DNA of 64,000 bases. It comes from JAEZDP01 sp964430855 (GTDB lineage Bacteria > Acidobacteriota > Vicinamibacteria > Vicinamibacterales > Vicinamibacteraceae). Shown one piece after another: positions 41,499 to 50,050 of the stretch; positions within the stretch are counted from its first letter, which is position 1, and every line of letters begins with the position of its first letter. The translations under genes and the position numbers were made by a program. The notes below the pieces were generated by a model. That model saw nothing but the letters and a program-made list of their open reading frames with translations. It was not told the origin of the DNA and ran no database searches. The DNA is taken from NCBI GenBank assembly GCA_964430855.1, contig CAYSHC010000013.1, forward strand, positions 1 to 64,000, given 5' to 3'.

Positions 41499-43001
41499 CT
41501 AGTACTCCGGCCGCACGTCGATGATGCCGCGATAGCGCGGCATCCGATCCGGCCCCGCGGCGGCCGACCGCGCTTCCAGCAGGCGCTCCAGTTCCTGACG
41601 CCGTCCGGCGTGCACCGGATCGTCGACCAGGTTGCGCAGCTCGTACGGATCCGCCTCCAGGTCGTAGAGCTCCGGCGTGAACGTGTCCGGCGTGCCGTCG
41701 CCGTTGGGATAGCGAATCAGCTTCCAGCGATCGGTACGCACCCCCCGGACGTTCGGCGTGTACGGGAACTGCGCCTCGTAGTTGTACTCGTACACGAAGG
41801 CGTCACGCCACGGCGCGCCCGTCCCGCGCAGCAGCGGCACCATCGACATGCCCGTGATGTCCTCGAGCGGCAGCGCGCCGGCCAGCTCGACTATCGTCGG
41901 CGCGAGGTCCTGGTTCAGCACCATCGCATCCACCACCGTGCCTGGCCGCACGAGGGCGGGGTACCGGACGAGCAACGGCACCCGGATGCTCTCCTCGTAC
42001 ATCGTCCGCTTGTCCACGCGCCCGTGCTCGCCCAGCACGAAGCCGTTGTCACTGGTGAAGACGATCACCGTCCGGTCGAGCTGTCCCGATACCTCGAGCG
42101 CGCGGTAGATGCGGCCGACGCTTTCGTCCACCGAGAGCAGCGTCGCCAGGTAGGCGCGGACGAACGCGCCGTGCTCCTTCAGGTCGTACAGCGGACCGCG
42201 GTGGCCATGCCATGTCTCGAGGCTCTCCTCGAGCCACGCGGGCTTGCCGTCGGCTGCGCGGTAGCTCTCGTAGTTGACAGGCTTGCGGATCTCACGGTCG
42301 TCGAACGCGTGGGCGAATCGGAACTCGGGCTGGATCGGCCCGCCGTGCGGCGCCTTCTGCCCCACGACGAGCAGCCACGGCCGGTCGTGCGGCTGCGCGA
42401 TCCAGTTGACGGCGTGGTCGGTGACGACCGTCGTGTAGTAGCCGGGAATCAGCCGCCGCTCGCCGTTGATGTTGAACTCGTTGTCGAAGTAGTTGCCCTG
42501 TCCGCGGTGGCTCATCCAGTGGTCGAAGCCCGGGCGCTGCGCGTCGTTGTCCTCGCCCATGTGCCACTTGCCGATGTAGGCGGTCTCGTAGCCCGCCTCC
42601 TGGAGGCGGCGCGGATAGCCCGGAAGGTCGTTCGGGTACTCGGTGAAGTTGTCGAGGACCTGGTGGCGTCGCGCGTAGCGGCCGCTGAGCAGCGACGCCC
42701 GGCTCGGCGAGCACAGCGACGTCGTGACGAACGCGTTGCGGAAGCGCGCCCCTTCGGCGGCGAGGCGGTCGAGGTGTGGCGTCTCGAACCACGGGAACAG
42801 CGCGGCGTCGCCCATCTCGCGCTGCACCACGCCGAGGGCATCCCAGCGCTGGTCGTCGGTGAGGATGACGAGGACGTTCGGACGCGCCTCCCCGTCCACC
42901 TGTCGAGACTGCGCGCTGTCGCGCGGCGCGTCGCGCGAGCAGCCGGCCGCCAGGAGCGCCGCGGCCAGCAGCAGGATGGACCCGAGGGACCGGAAACGCA
43001 T
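41499..43001 (-). CDS. Lipoprotein sulfatase (type I, formylglycine)
   Basis: A 500-residue arylsulfatase-family enzyme. The signal peptide ends in a lipobox LAAGC (C21), so it is anchored to a membrane. The formylglycine motif is intact: C97-S-P-S-R101 within TSLCSPSRASLLSGRYA; metal ligands D49-D50 (LTDDQRWDAL) and the downstream FTSDNGFVLGEHG site are present. The Cys-type motif needs a formylglycine-generating enzyme; none is nearby (EgtB is related in fold but distinct). Likely hydrolyses sulfate from glycans. It is in the minus orientation beside sugar-acting genes. Called to start at 43001; an AAGGATGG stands upstream. Confidence 0.92.
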   Translation of the reverse strand: MRFRSLGSILLLAAALLAAGCSRDAPRDSAQSRQVDGEARPNVLVILTDDQRWDALGVVQREMGDAALFPWFETPHLDRLAAEGARFRNAFVTTSLCSPSRASLLSGRYARRHQVLDNFTEYPNDLPGYPRRLQEAGYETAYIGKWHMGEDNDAQRPGFDHWMSHRGQGNYFDNEFNINGERRLIPGYYTTVVTDHAVNWIAQPHDRPWLLVVGQKAPHGGPIQPEFRFAHAFDDREIRKPVNYESYRAADGKPAWLEESLETWHGHRGPLYDLKEHGAFVRAYLATLLSVDESVGRIYRALEVSGQLDRTVIVFTSDNGFVLGEHGRVDKRTMYEESIRVPLLVRYPALVRPGTVVDAMVLNQDLAPTIVELAGALPLEDITGMSMVPLLRGTGAPWRDAFVYEYNYEAQFPYTPNVRGVRTDRWKLIRYPNGDGTPDTFTPELYDLEADPYELRNLVDDPVHAGRRQELERLLEARSAAAGPDRMPRYRGIIDVRPEY

Positions 43002-43110
43002 GCGCCATCCTTGCCGAGCCGTGACGCCGGGTCAAGGCAGGGCCCGGAGGCGTCGGCGTCCCTGCCCGCCGCGCGGCAGGAGTAGAATCGCGCCTGATCC
43101 GGGGAGGGCC

Positions 43111-43815
43111 ATGACTTCACGACGCACACTGCTGACCCGTGCGGGCGCGCTGGTGCTGACGACGCTTGCCACGTCACGGCGTCCGTCATCCGCCATGGCG
43201 ACGGCGCCTCACGAACCGGCGCGGCAGGCGCGCGCCCCGCTGCCGGAAGACGGCTTCGCCCTGCTGGCCGACGGCAGGACGTTCACCGGGTGGGACGGCG
43301 ACACGGCGCGTACCTGGCGCATCGAGGACGGCGCGTTCGTCGGCGGCAGCCTTACCGAGATGGTCCCCCGCAACGAGTTCCTCGCGACAACGCGCGAGTT
43401 CGGCGACATGGTGCTGCGCCTCCAGTTCCGCCTGCTCGGCTCGGAAGGCTTCGTCAACGCCGGCGTGCAGGTGCACAGCCAGCGTGTCCCGAACCACCAC
43501 GAAATGGTGGGCTACCAGGTGGACATCGGCGATCCGGACTGGTGGGGGTGCCTCTACGACGAATCACGCCGTGACCGCGTGCTCGCGCGGTCGGACATGT
43601 CGCAAGTCAACCGCGTGCTGCGGCGTAGCGACTGGAACGACTACGAGATTGTCTGCGAGGGCCGGCGCCTGCGCGCGTACCTCAACGGGCTGCTCACGTT
43701 CGACTATACGGAAACGGACCCGTCGGTGCCCGTCACGGGCCGCATCGGCCTCCAGGTGCACGGCGGTGGAAAGGCGGAGGCGTGGTACCGCGCCATCCGC
43801 GTTCGCGAGCGGTAG
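43111..43815 (+). CDS. DUF1080 (3-keto-disaccharide hydrolase-like) secreted protein
   Basis: A 234-residue protein with a twin-arginine-like signal (SRRTLLTRAGALVLTTLAT) and a concanavalin-like DUF1080 domain: GFALLADGRTFTGWDG, NEFLATTREFGDMVLRLQFRLLG, NAGVQVHSQRVPN, VGYQVDIGDPDWWGCLYDESRR and the closing GRIGLQVHGGGKAEAWYRAIRVRE. DUF1080 proteins are abundant in Planctomycetes and Acidobacteria; some hydrolyse 3-keto-glycosides. GGGGAGGG before the ATG supports the start. It diverges from the sulfatase, and TAGAAT at 43083-43088 is a possible -10. Confidence 0.88.
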   Translation: MTSRRTLLTRAGALVLTTLATSRRPSSAMATAPHEPARQARAPLPEDGFALLADGRTFTGWDGDTARTWRIEDGAFVGGSLTEMVPRNEFLATTREFGDMVLRLQFRLLGSEGFVNAGVQVHSQRVPNHHEMVGYQVDIGDPDWWGCLYDESRRDRVLARSDMSQVNRVLRRSDWNDYEIVCEGRRLRAYLNGLLTFDYTETDPSVPVTGRIGLQVHGGGKAEAWYRAIRVRER

Positions 43816-43906
43816 GCCTGACGCACCGACGGCCGTGCTTGGCGGAGCGCGTTGCGTTCGCTAGTGTGGAGCACGGGCGCTCACGTCGCCCGCTCCGGAG
43901 GCAGCC

Positions 43907-44446
43907 ATGACCACCGACGACGGGCAGCACGACGACGAGGCGCTGGAGCGCGACCGCCGGGACACGATGCTCCGGCTCGTGTTCAGCTCGGACCCCGCAC
44001 GCTTCGAGGCCTTCTGCGCCGCGATCCGCGACGCCGTGCCGCCCGGCACACGCGTGGTCGTCCGTGGCAGCGCCGTGACGGGCGTGCGATGGAAAGACGG
44101 CGCGCCGTTCGACGCGGACGGACCCGGCACGAGCGACCTCGATCTCACGCTCGTGGGCGGTGACGCCGTCGGCGCGTTCGAGGCGACGGGGTTCTTCGTT
44201 CCGGGCGTCCACTCGCGCCCCCTGGGCGAGGGTGATCCGGACATCGCGCCGGCGTTCGTCCCCCTGCGCGAGCACCTCACGCAGCTGATCGGCCGGCCCG
44301 TGAACATCCAGGCGACGCGGTCGCTCGTGATGGCGCTGCGGGGCGACCTGCTCGGGCAGCCCTACCTGACGCTGATGGAGGCGACGCCGGCGGAGACGCC
44401 CTCGCCTGCCCACCTGGTGACGCCGCCGTCCGGGCCGGACGCGTGA
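43907..44446 (+). CDS. Nucleotidyltransferase-fold protein
   Basis: A 179-residue protein with the minimal nucleotidyltransferase motif: VVVRGSAVTG (G54-S55) and, after a short insert, TSDLDLTLVGG with D77 and D79 as metal ligands. The third carboxylate is not obvious. No helical HEPN or MNT antitoxin partner is adjacent, so it is not a clear toxin-antitoxin member. The stop overlaps the start of the EEP-family gene as GTGA, so the two proteins are coupled; a common role in nucleotide or phosphoester chemistry is inferred. The C-terminus is Pro-rich. Confidence 0.75.
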   Translation: MTTDDGQHDDEALERDRRDTMLRLVFSSDPARFEAFCAAIRDAVPPGTRVVVRGSAVTGVRWKDGAPFDADGPGTSDLDLTLVGGDAVGAFEATGFFVPGVHSRPLGEGDPDIAPAFVPLREHLTQLIGRPVNIQATRSLVMALRGDLLGQPYLTLMEATPAETPSPAHLVTPPSGPDA

Positions 44447-45195
44447 GTCATCACCTCCGCCTGCTGTCGTACAACATCCGCCACGGCGGCACGGGCCGAG
44501 AGGCGGCGCTGGCCGCCGTGATTCGCGCCGCCGCGCCCGACGTCGTCCTCCTCCAGGAGGCCACGCGCCCTGACGTCGTCGCATACCTCGCCGCGGAGGC
44601 GGGCTTCGCACACTGGGGCACCACGCGCCGGCAGTCGCTCGGGTACCTCAGTCGCGACGAGATCCGTCACGCGCAGTGGCATCGGCCGCGCTGGTCGCGC
44701 CATGCGTTCCTCGAGGTGCTGCTGCCGGGTGACGTGACGTTGTTCGGCGTGCACCTGAGCGCCGTGCATGCCGCGTGGACGGAACGGCGGCGCGTCGTGG
44801 AGGTGCGCGCGCTCCTGCAGGGCGTCGCCGCGCGCACGACCGGGTTTCACGTGCTGGCCGGCGACTTCAACACGCTCGCGCCCGGCGAGCTGCTCGACAC
44901 GGCGAGGTTGCCCGCGCGCCTGCGCCCGTTCGTCTGGCTCAGCGGCGGCGCGATCCGCTGGCGCACGGTACAGCAGGTGCTCGACGCCGGCTACGTGGAC
45001 GGCTTCCGCGCGCTGCCGGCGGACGACCCCGGCATGACCTTCCCCACATGGGACCCGCACCTGCGGCTCGATTACGCGTTCGTGCCGGAGGCGTATCGTG
45101 CGCGTCTCGTGCAGCTCCGGGTCGTGCGTGACGCGCCGGCGGCCGAGGCGTCCGACCATTTTCCGCTCCTGGCGGCCTTCGAGTGGGATGGCTAG
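44443..45195 (+). CDS. Endonuclease/exonuclease/phosphatase (EEP) family protein
   Basis: A 250-residue EEP-fold hydrolase with the complete set of motifs: LLSYNIRHGG (N11), VVLLQEA (E39), TLFGVHLSAVH, HVLAGDFNTL and EASDHFPLLAAF. Members cleave DNA, RNA, phosphoinositides or sphingomyelin; the sequence does not fix the substrate. No signal peptide is seen, so the protein is probably cytoplasmic. It starts with GTG overlapping the nucleotidyltransferase stop by 4 bases. The C-terminal part (PGMTFPTWDPHLRLDYAFVP) resembles the EEP proteins of Acidobacteria that are often annotated as endonucleases. Confidence 0.88.
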   Translation: MSHHLRLLSYNIRHGGTGREAALAAVIRAAAPDVVLLQEATRPDVVAYLAAEAGFAHWGTTRRQSLGYLSRDEIRHAQWHRPRWSRHAFLEVLLPGDVTLFGVHLSAVHAAWTERRRVVEVRALLQGVAARTTGFHVLAGDFNTLAPGELLDTARLPARLRPFVWLSGGAIRWRTVQQVLDAGYVDGFRALPADDPGMTFPTWDPHLRLDYAFVPEAYRARLVQLRVVRDAPAAEASDHFPLLAAFEWDG

Positions 45196-45268
45196 TCACG
45201 TCCTTGCGCGCCAGGGCGTTCAGCTCCAGAGTCCCTGTGTCGTTGCCCCCGGCGTCGTTCGTCTCGCG

Positions 45269-45274
45269 TAGGAT
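45269..45274 (+). promoter_or_regulatory. -10-like hexamer TAGGAT before the SMP-30 gene
   Basis: TAGGAT ends 7 bases before the ATG at 45282, predicting a transcription start at 45281 and a leaderless message. No ribosome site is otherwise apparent. Confidence 0.35.
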
Positions 45275-45281
45275 CTCGGGC

Positions 45282-46193
45282 ATGGCCAGAGACGAGTACA
45301 CCTGTGTCGTGGACGCGAAGAACAAGTGCGGCGAAGGCCCGCTGTGGCATCCCGGCGAGCAATCGCTGTACTGGACCGACGTCAACGGGTTCACCGTGCA
45401 GCGCTTCAGGCCGGCCGACGGCGACGTGCAGACATGGCACTTCGGCGAGCCGGCGTGCTCGATCTCGCTGACGACGGATCCCGAGCGCCTGCTCGTCGCC
45501 CTCGGGTCGCAGCTCGTGCTGTGGCATCCGGCCACCGACGCGCGGGAGCGCCTGGCACAGCCCGAGACACGCCTGCCCTCGCATCGCCTGAATGACGGCG
45601 CCACCGATCCCGGCGGCGCGTTCTGGGTCGGCAGCATGCCCAACAACGTCGCGCCCGACGGCACGCCGCAGCCCTACGACGGCTTCACCGGCAACCTCTA
45701 TCGCGTCACGTCGGACGGCGAGGTCACCACATGGGACCGCGGCTTCGGCATCTACAACACGCTGGCGTGGAGTCCGGATCGGCGTGTGTTCTACGGCGGC
45801 GACTCGGTGGCCAACGTGATCTACGCCTACGATTACGACGAGGCCGCGCAGGGCATCGGCAACCGGCGTGACTTCCTGCGCGGGTTCGAGCGCGGGTCGC
45901 CCGACGGCTCGGCCATCGACGCCGACGGGTTCCTGTGGAACTGCCGGTTCGGCGGCGCGTGCATCGTGCGCGTGGCCCCTGGCGGCGCCGTGGATCGCAT
46001 CGTCGAGTTGCCGGTCTCCAACCCGACCAACTGCGCGTTCGGCGGGCCCGACCTGCGGACGCTGTATGTGACCAGTGCGGCGCTCGAGACCGGCCCGGGC
46101 GAGTCCCCGCTCGCAGGCGGCGTCTTTGCCGTCGACGTCGACGTGGCGGGGCTCGACACGTTCGCCTTCAGGCTCGCCACGCGCGACGCCTGA
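45282..46193 (+). CDS. SMP-30/gluconolactonase-family protein
   Basis: A 303-residue six-bladed propeller of the SMP-30/gluconolactonase/LRE family. Metal-site pieces: E18 in CGEGPLWH, N in HRLNDGATDPGGAFWVGSM, and GSPDGSAIDADGFLWNC near the third ligand Asp. The substrate is probably a sugar lactone; the enzyme is cytoplasmic, as no signal peptide is seen. The neighbours (DUF1080, GH140-like and beta-helix proteins) fit pectin or uronate breakdown, in which gluconolactonases open lactones. The ATG at 45282 gives the family's normal N-terminus. The next gene starts 17 bases downstream. Confidence 0.9.
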   Translation: MARDEYTCVVDAKNKCGEGPLWHPGEQSLYWTDVNGFTVQRFRPADGDVQTWHFGEPACSISLTTDPERLLVALGSQLVLWHPATDARERLAQPETRLPSHRLNDGATDPGGAFWVGSMPNNVAPDGTPQPYDGFTGNLYRVTSDGEVTTWDRGFGIYNTLAWSPDRRVFYGGDSVANVIYAYDYDEAAQGIGNRRDFLRGFERGSPDGSAIDADGFLWNCRFGGACIVRVAPGGAVDRIVELPVSNPTNCAFGGPDLRTLYVTSAALETGPGESPLAGGVFAVDVDVAGLDTFAFRLATRDA

Positions 46194-46210
46194 CGCCACA
46201 CGAGGCGCTG

Positions 46211-47683
46211 ATGTCCCCACACGCAGCCCCGAAGCCGACGCTCCCGGCCGTCCTGCGCGCCGTCCTGCCTGCCCTCGTGCTCGGGCTCGCGATGGCGCCC
46301 GCCGCAGCGGCGCAGGCGCCCGCCCTGCGGGTCAGCGACAACGGGCGGTTCCTCGTCACGGCGGATGGCGCGCCGTTCTTCTGGCTCGGCGACACCGCGT
46401 GGGAGCTGTTCCACCGGCTCGACCGCGAGGAGGCCGTTCGCTACCTCGACGACAGGGCACGCAAGGGCTTCACCGTGATCCAAACCGTCGCGCTCGCCGA
46501 ACTCGACGGCCTGCGGACCCCGAACGCCTACGGCCACCTGCCGCTCGAGGATCTCGATCCCACGCGTCCGCGCGTCGTCGACGGCCCGGCCAACGACTAC
46601 TGGGACCACGTGGACTTCGTCATCGCGGCGGCCAACGCCCGGGGCCTCGTCGTCGGCCTGCTGCCCACGTGGGGCGACAAGTGGAACCTGAAGTGGGGGG
46701 TCGGCCCGGAGATCTTCACGCCCGCGACGGCCGAAGCCTACGGCCTGTGGCTCGGCAGGCGCTATCGTGACGCCAGCCTCGTCTGGATCGTCGGCGGCGA
46801 TCGCGTCATCGAGACGGACGAGCAGCGCCAGATCGTCGACGCGATGGCGCGCGGCCTGCGACAGGGCGACGAGGGCCGGCACCTGATCACGTTCCACCCG
46901 CAGGGCGGGCAGGGATCCGCCCAGTACTTCCACGACGCCGACTGGCTCGACTTCAACATGCGCCAGAACGGGCACCAGGTGCAGTTCAACGCCGGGTTCC
47001 AGAACACGCGCGTCGACTACGACCGCACGCCGGTCAAGCCGGTCATCGACGGCGAGCCCATCTACGAAGACCACCCGGTGTCGTTCAACGCGAAGGAGCG
47101 GGGCCACTCGATCGCGGCGGACGTCCGCCGGCCGGCCTACTGGAACCTCTTCAGCGGTGCCTTCGGGCACACCTACGGACATCACTCCATCTGGCAGATG
47201 TGGCAGCCCGGGCGCGATCCGGTCAACACGCCGCTGATGCCGTGGTTCGAGGCGCTCGATCAGCCCGGCTCGGCGCAGATGCAGCACGTCCGGCGGCTCA
47301 TCGAGTCGCGCCCCTTCCTGACCCGCATCCCGGACGACTCGGTCATCGTCGATGACGACGTGCCGACGAGCGTCCCAGGCGCCGGCCGCTACCGCTTCGT
47401 CGCGACGCGCGACGTCGACCGCACCTACGCGATGGTGTACGTCCCGGCCGGCCGCGCCTTCAGCGTCCGCCTGTCGGTTATCGACGACGCGGAGGTTGCG
47501 GCGTGGTGGTACGACCCGCGGACGGGCGCGGCGACACGCATCGGGACGTTCGCGGCGACGGGTGAGCGCCGCTTCATGCCGCCGGAGCCGGGCGAAGCGC
47601 GCGACTGGGTGCTCGTGCTCGACGCTGCGCGCAGCGGCTACCCGCCCCCCGGCACGCCGTTGTCAGCACGCGCCAATCGCTAG
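46211..47683 (+). CDS. Secreted DUF4038 glycoside hydrolase, GH140-like
   Basis: A 490-residue exported enzyme with an N-terminal signal (AVLPALVLGLAMAPAAAAQA). The DUF4038 TIM-barrel domain covers about 40-380 with the family openings GRFLVTADGAPFFWLGDTAWELFHRL, then VWIVGGDR (D197) and IDGEPIYED (E282), matching in place the acid/base and nucleophile of the GH140 apiosidase. A C-terminal putative collagen-binding-type domain is at about 390-485. GH140 enzymes cut apiose from rhamnogalacturonan II; that substrate is inferred from family, and the neighbours support pectin as target. It is co-oriented with the SMP-30 gene. Confidence 0.88.
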   Translation: MSPHAAPKPTLPAVLRAVLPALVLGLAMAPAAAAQAPALRVSDNGRFLVTADGAPFFWLGDTAWELFHRLDREEAVRYLDDRARKGFTVIQTVALAELDGLRTPNAYGHLPLEDLDPTRPRVVDGPANDYWDHVDFVIAAANARGLVVGLLPTWGDKWNLKWGVGPEIFTPATAEAYGLWLGRRYRDASLVWIVGGDRVIETDEQRQIVDAMARGLRQGDEGRHLITFHPQGGQGSAQYFHDADWLDFNMRQNGHQVQFNAGFQNTRVDYDRTPVKPVIDGEPIYEDHPVSFNAKERGHSIAADVRRPAYWNLFSGAFGHTYGHHSIWQMWQPGRDPVNTPLMPWFEALDQPGSAQMQHVRRLIESRPFLTRIPDDSVIVDDDVPTSVPGAGRYRFVATRDVDRTYAMVYVPAGRAFSVRLSVIDDAEVAAWWYDPRTGAATRIGTFAATGERRFMPPEPGEARDWVLVLDAARSGYPPPGTPLSARANR

Positions 47684-47730
47684 CCCTCCCGCGCCGGCTC
47701 AGCAGGGCCGGCCGCGCCGGTCATGGTGTA

Positions 47731-49227
47731 ATGAAGTCACGTCGCACGCGCCGCAGCCCGACACCCGCGGTGCGACGCCCTCGAATGCCTCAGCTGCGCT
47801 CCACGGTCGTCCCGACGTCCTTCGTCACGCGTGTCGCGCGCGGCGCGTCTGTCATGGCGGTCGCGCTGTGCACCGTCCTCGCGTCACCGCACGCCGCGGC
47901 AGCTACCGAGTGGTTCGTCGCGAGCGGCGCCGCGGGCGACGGCTCGGCCGCTGCGCCGTTCGGCTCGATCCAGGCCGCGCTCGAGGCCGCACAGCCGGGC
48001 GACATCGTGAGCGTGGCGCCAGGCATGTATGCCGAGGGGCTCTCGTCGGTCCGCGGCGGCGTGGCCGGGGCGCCCATCATCGTGCGTGCCGCTGACGGAC
48101 CAGGCAGCGCGATCGTCTCGCGCAGCGGGCGGCTGCTCACGGTGTCGCATCCCTTCGTCATCGTTGACGGCCTGGTCTTCGACGGGCAGTACGCGCCGAC
48201 CGACATCGTGAAGCTGTCGAGCGGCGCGAACCACTTCGTCCTGCGCAACGCGGAAGTCCGGCGATCGGGACGCGACTGCATCGACATGAACGGGCCGGCC
48301 GACGTCACCATCGAGCGCACGAGCATCCACCATTGCCTGTGGTGGAACGGCGCCCGCCAGGACGCCCACGCGATCGCGGCCGGGCCGGTGCAGCGGCTGA
48401 CGCTGCGCGAGCTCGACGTGCACACCTTCTCGGGTGACGGCCTCCAGCTCGACCCGGGACGGAGCCTGCCCGGCTGGAACGACGTCGTCGTCGAGCGTTC
48501 GACGTTCCGCCTTGCCCCCCTCTCCGCCACCGAGAACGGCTTCCCGGCCGGGCTCGTGCCCGGTGAGAACGCCGTCGACACCAAGACCAACCCCGAGGCG
48601 CCACGCGCACGGCTGACGATCACCGACACCGTGGCCGAGGGCTTCGGCCCCGGGCTGATCGCCAACATGGCGGCGTTCAACCTGAAGGAGAACGTCGAGG
48701 TGACTGTCGACCGCGTGACCGTGTCGCTCTCGGAGATCGCGTTCAGGGTGCGGGGCCCGGGCGCCAGGGGTGGGGCCCGGGTGGACATCCGCAACGCGGT
48801 GATCCACCACGTCGTGACCGGCGTGCGCTACGAGGACGACATCGAGAAGATCGCCGTGGCGCACACGACGTTCGGACGGAACATCACCCGGCCGTTCGAG
48901 GCGGCGTCGTCGGGCGACACCGGCCTCGACGTACGCGACAGCCTGTTCCTAGCCGCAACGCTTCCCGGGGTCGCGTCGGCGGCGGCGGGGAACATGGCGG
49001 GCGAGGCGAGCTGGTTCGTCGATGTGGCGGCCGATGACTACCGCCTGCGCGGCGGCACGCCGGCAATCGACGCGGCGAAGACCCCCGGCACGCCGGCGAC
49101 CGACCGCCTGGGCGTGAGGCGTCCGCAAGGCGGCGGCGCCGATGTCGGCGCCTTCGAGTGGACCGCCGCGACCCCGCCGCGCACGCCTGCCAACCTCCGC
49201 GCGACGCTCGGCCGCGTCAACCCGTGA
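47731..49227 (+). CDS. Secreted right-handed parallel beta-helix protein (polysaccharide-lyase-like)
   Basis: A 498-residue exported protein. A long Arg-rich leader precedes a signal (RGASVMAVALCTVLASPHAAA). The DUF1565-like GDGSAAAPFGSIQAALEAAQPGDIV begins a chain of parallel beta-helix coils, as in PL6 and other pectate-lyase-fold enzymes, with SGRDCIDMNGPADVTIERTS and DVHTFSGDGLQLDPG. The C-terminus ends in a choice-of-anchor-like GVRRPQGGGADVGAFEW, common in secreted acidobacterial proteins. Catalytic residues are not assignable, so lyase activity is not claimed. It converges on the UnbU-like gene and overlaps it by 11 bases. Confidence 0.83.
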   Translation: MKSRRTRRSPTPAVRRPRMPQLRSTVVPTSFVTRVARGASVMAVALCTVLASPHAAAATEWFVASGAAGDGSAAAPFGSIQAALEAAQPGDIVSVAPGMYAEGLSSVRGGVAGAPIIVRAADGPGSAIVSRSGRLLTVSHPFVIVDGLVFDGQYAPTDIVKLSSGANHFVLRNAEVRRSGRDCIDMNGPADVTIERTSIHHCLWWNGARQDAHAIAAGPVQRLTLRELDVHTFSGDGLQLDPGRSLPGWNDVVVERSTFRLAPLSATENGFPAGLVPGENAVDTKTNPEAPRARLTITDTVAEGFGPGLIANMAAFNLKENVEVTVDRVTVSLSEIAFRVRGPGARGGARVDIRNAVIHHVVTGVRYEDDIEKIAVAHTTFGRNITRPFEAASSGDTGLDVRDSLFLAATLPGVASAAAGNMAGEASWFVDVAADDYRLRGGTPAIDAAKTPGTPATDRLGVRRPQGGGADVGAFEWTAATPPRTPANLRATLGRVNP

Positions 49228-50050
49228 CCGACGCGTCCGCCGGCGGCGCGGCCGCGACGTCACGCTGCCCCTCGGGCCGCGCGGCCGCCAGGCGGCGCCT
49301 CACGTAGATCTCGACCAGCACGGCCGTCGGCCCGACGAGGAACAGCGCGTAGTACGGGGCGTGGACGAACTCGAACATCCTGAGCACCGCCTCGACGACA
49401 GCCACGAGGAACGCGACCGCCATTTGTGGCACGCGCCCGTGCACCGTCGTCTTCGGGTCGGTGATCATGAAGAAGATGTACAGCTGATACATCGGCCCCG
49501 TGATCGGCGCGACCTCGGCCTGGAACGGGTGGCCGTTGATGGCCGACCGCATGCCCGCGAAGATCAGGAACGAGACGACGTAGGTCAGCGTGATGTGGAA
49601 CCGGCCGATCGAGCTGATGATCACGGCCCCGAAGAGCCACACCACGGCCATCGGCAGCAGGTGGTTGCCCCACTGCACGCTCAGGCTGGCCACCGTGTCG
49701 GCCGCGAGCACGAGCAGCGCGACGATGCCGAAGTTGGACGGGTTCCAGATGTGGCGCCCGTCGACGCGGATCAGGTACTTGGACGTGATGGCGAGCGCCG
49801 AGCAGACGGCGTACGGCCAGTAGTCCGGTGACCGGACCAGCATGCCGACGCTGATGCCAGAGACGTACGCGCTCGCCAGGTGCGGCCAGATGCCAAGAAA
49901 CAGCCTGCCGTAGACGAGCTCCAGCACCATCGCCGTGCCGATGGCGAGCGCCGTCCGCGACCAGCTCTCGAGGAAGCCGAAGGTCACCTGCCCCGCGATG
50001 AGCACGCAGGTGACGAGCACCGGGGCGAGGTAGCGCCTGTCGATCGTCAT
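49217..50050 (-). CDS. UnbU/RnfD-like integral membrane protein
   Basis: A 277-residue polytopic protein with about nine hydrophobic segments. It resembles NQR2/RnfD/RnfE-type proteins and UnbU of enediyne clusters: SKYLIRVDGRHIWNPSNFGIV in the first third and IFFMITDPKTTVHGRVPQ in the second, the latter at the place of the RnfD flavin-attachment loop. Whether the T of KTT carries FMN is unknown. No other rnf or nqr gene is in the window, so it is not part of a normal Rnf complex. The start overlaps the UnbV-type gene's stop as ATGA. It is the last gene of a five-gene operon. Confidence 0.82.
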   Translation of the reverse strand: MTIDRRYLAPVLVTCVLIAGQVTFGFLESWSRTALAIGTAMVLELVYGRLFLGIWPHLASAYVSGISVGMLVRSPDYWPYAVCSALAITSKYLIRVDGRHIWNPSNFGIVALLVLAADTVASLSVQWGNHLLPMAVVWLFGAVIISSIGRFHITLTYVVSFLIFAGMRSAINGHPFQAEVAPITGPMYQLYIFFMITDPKTTVHGRVPQMAVAFLVAVVEAVLRMFEFVHAPYYALFLVGPTAVLVEIYVRRRLAAARPEGQRDVAAAPPADASVTG

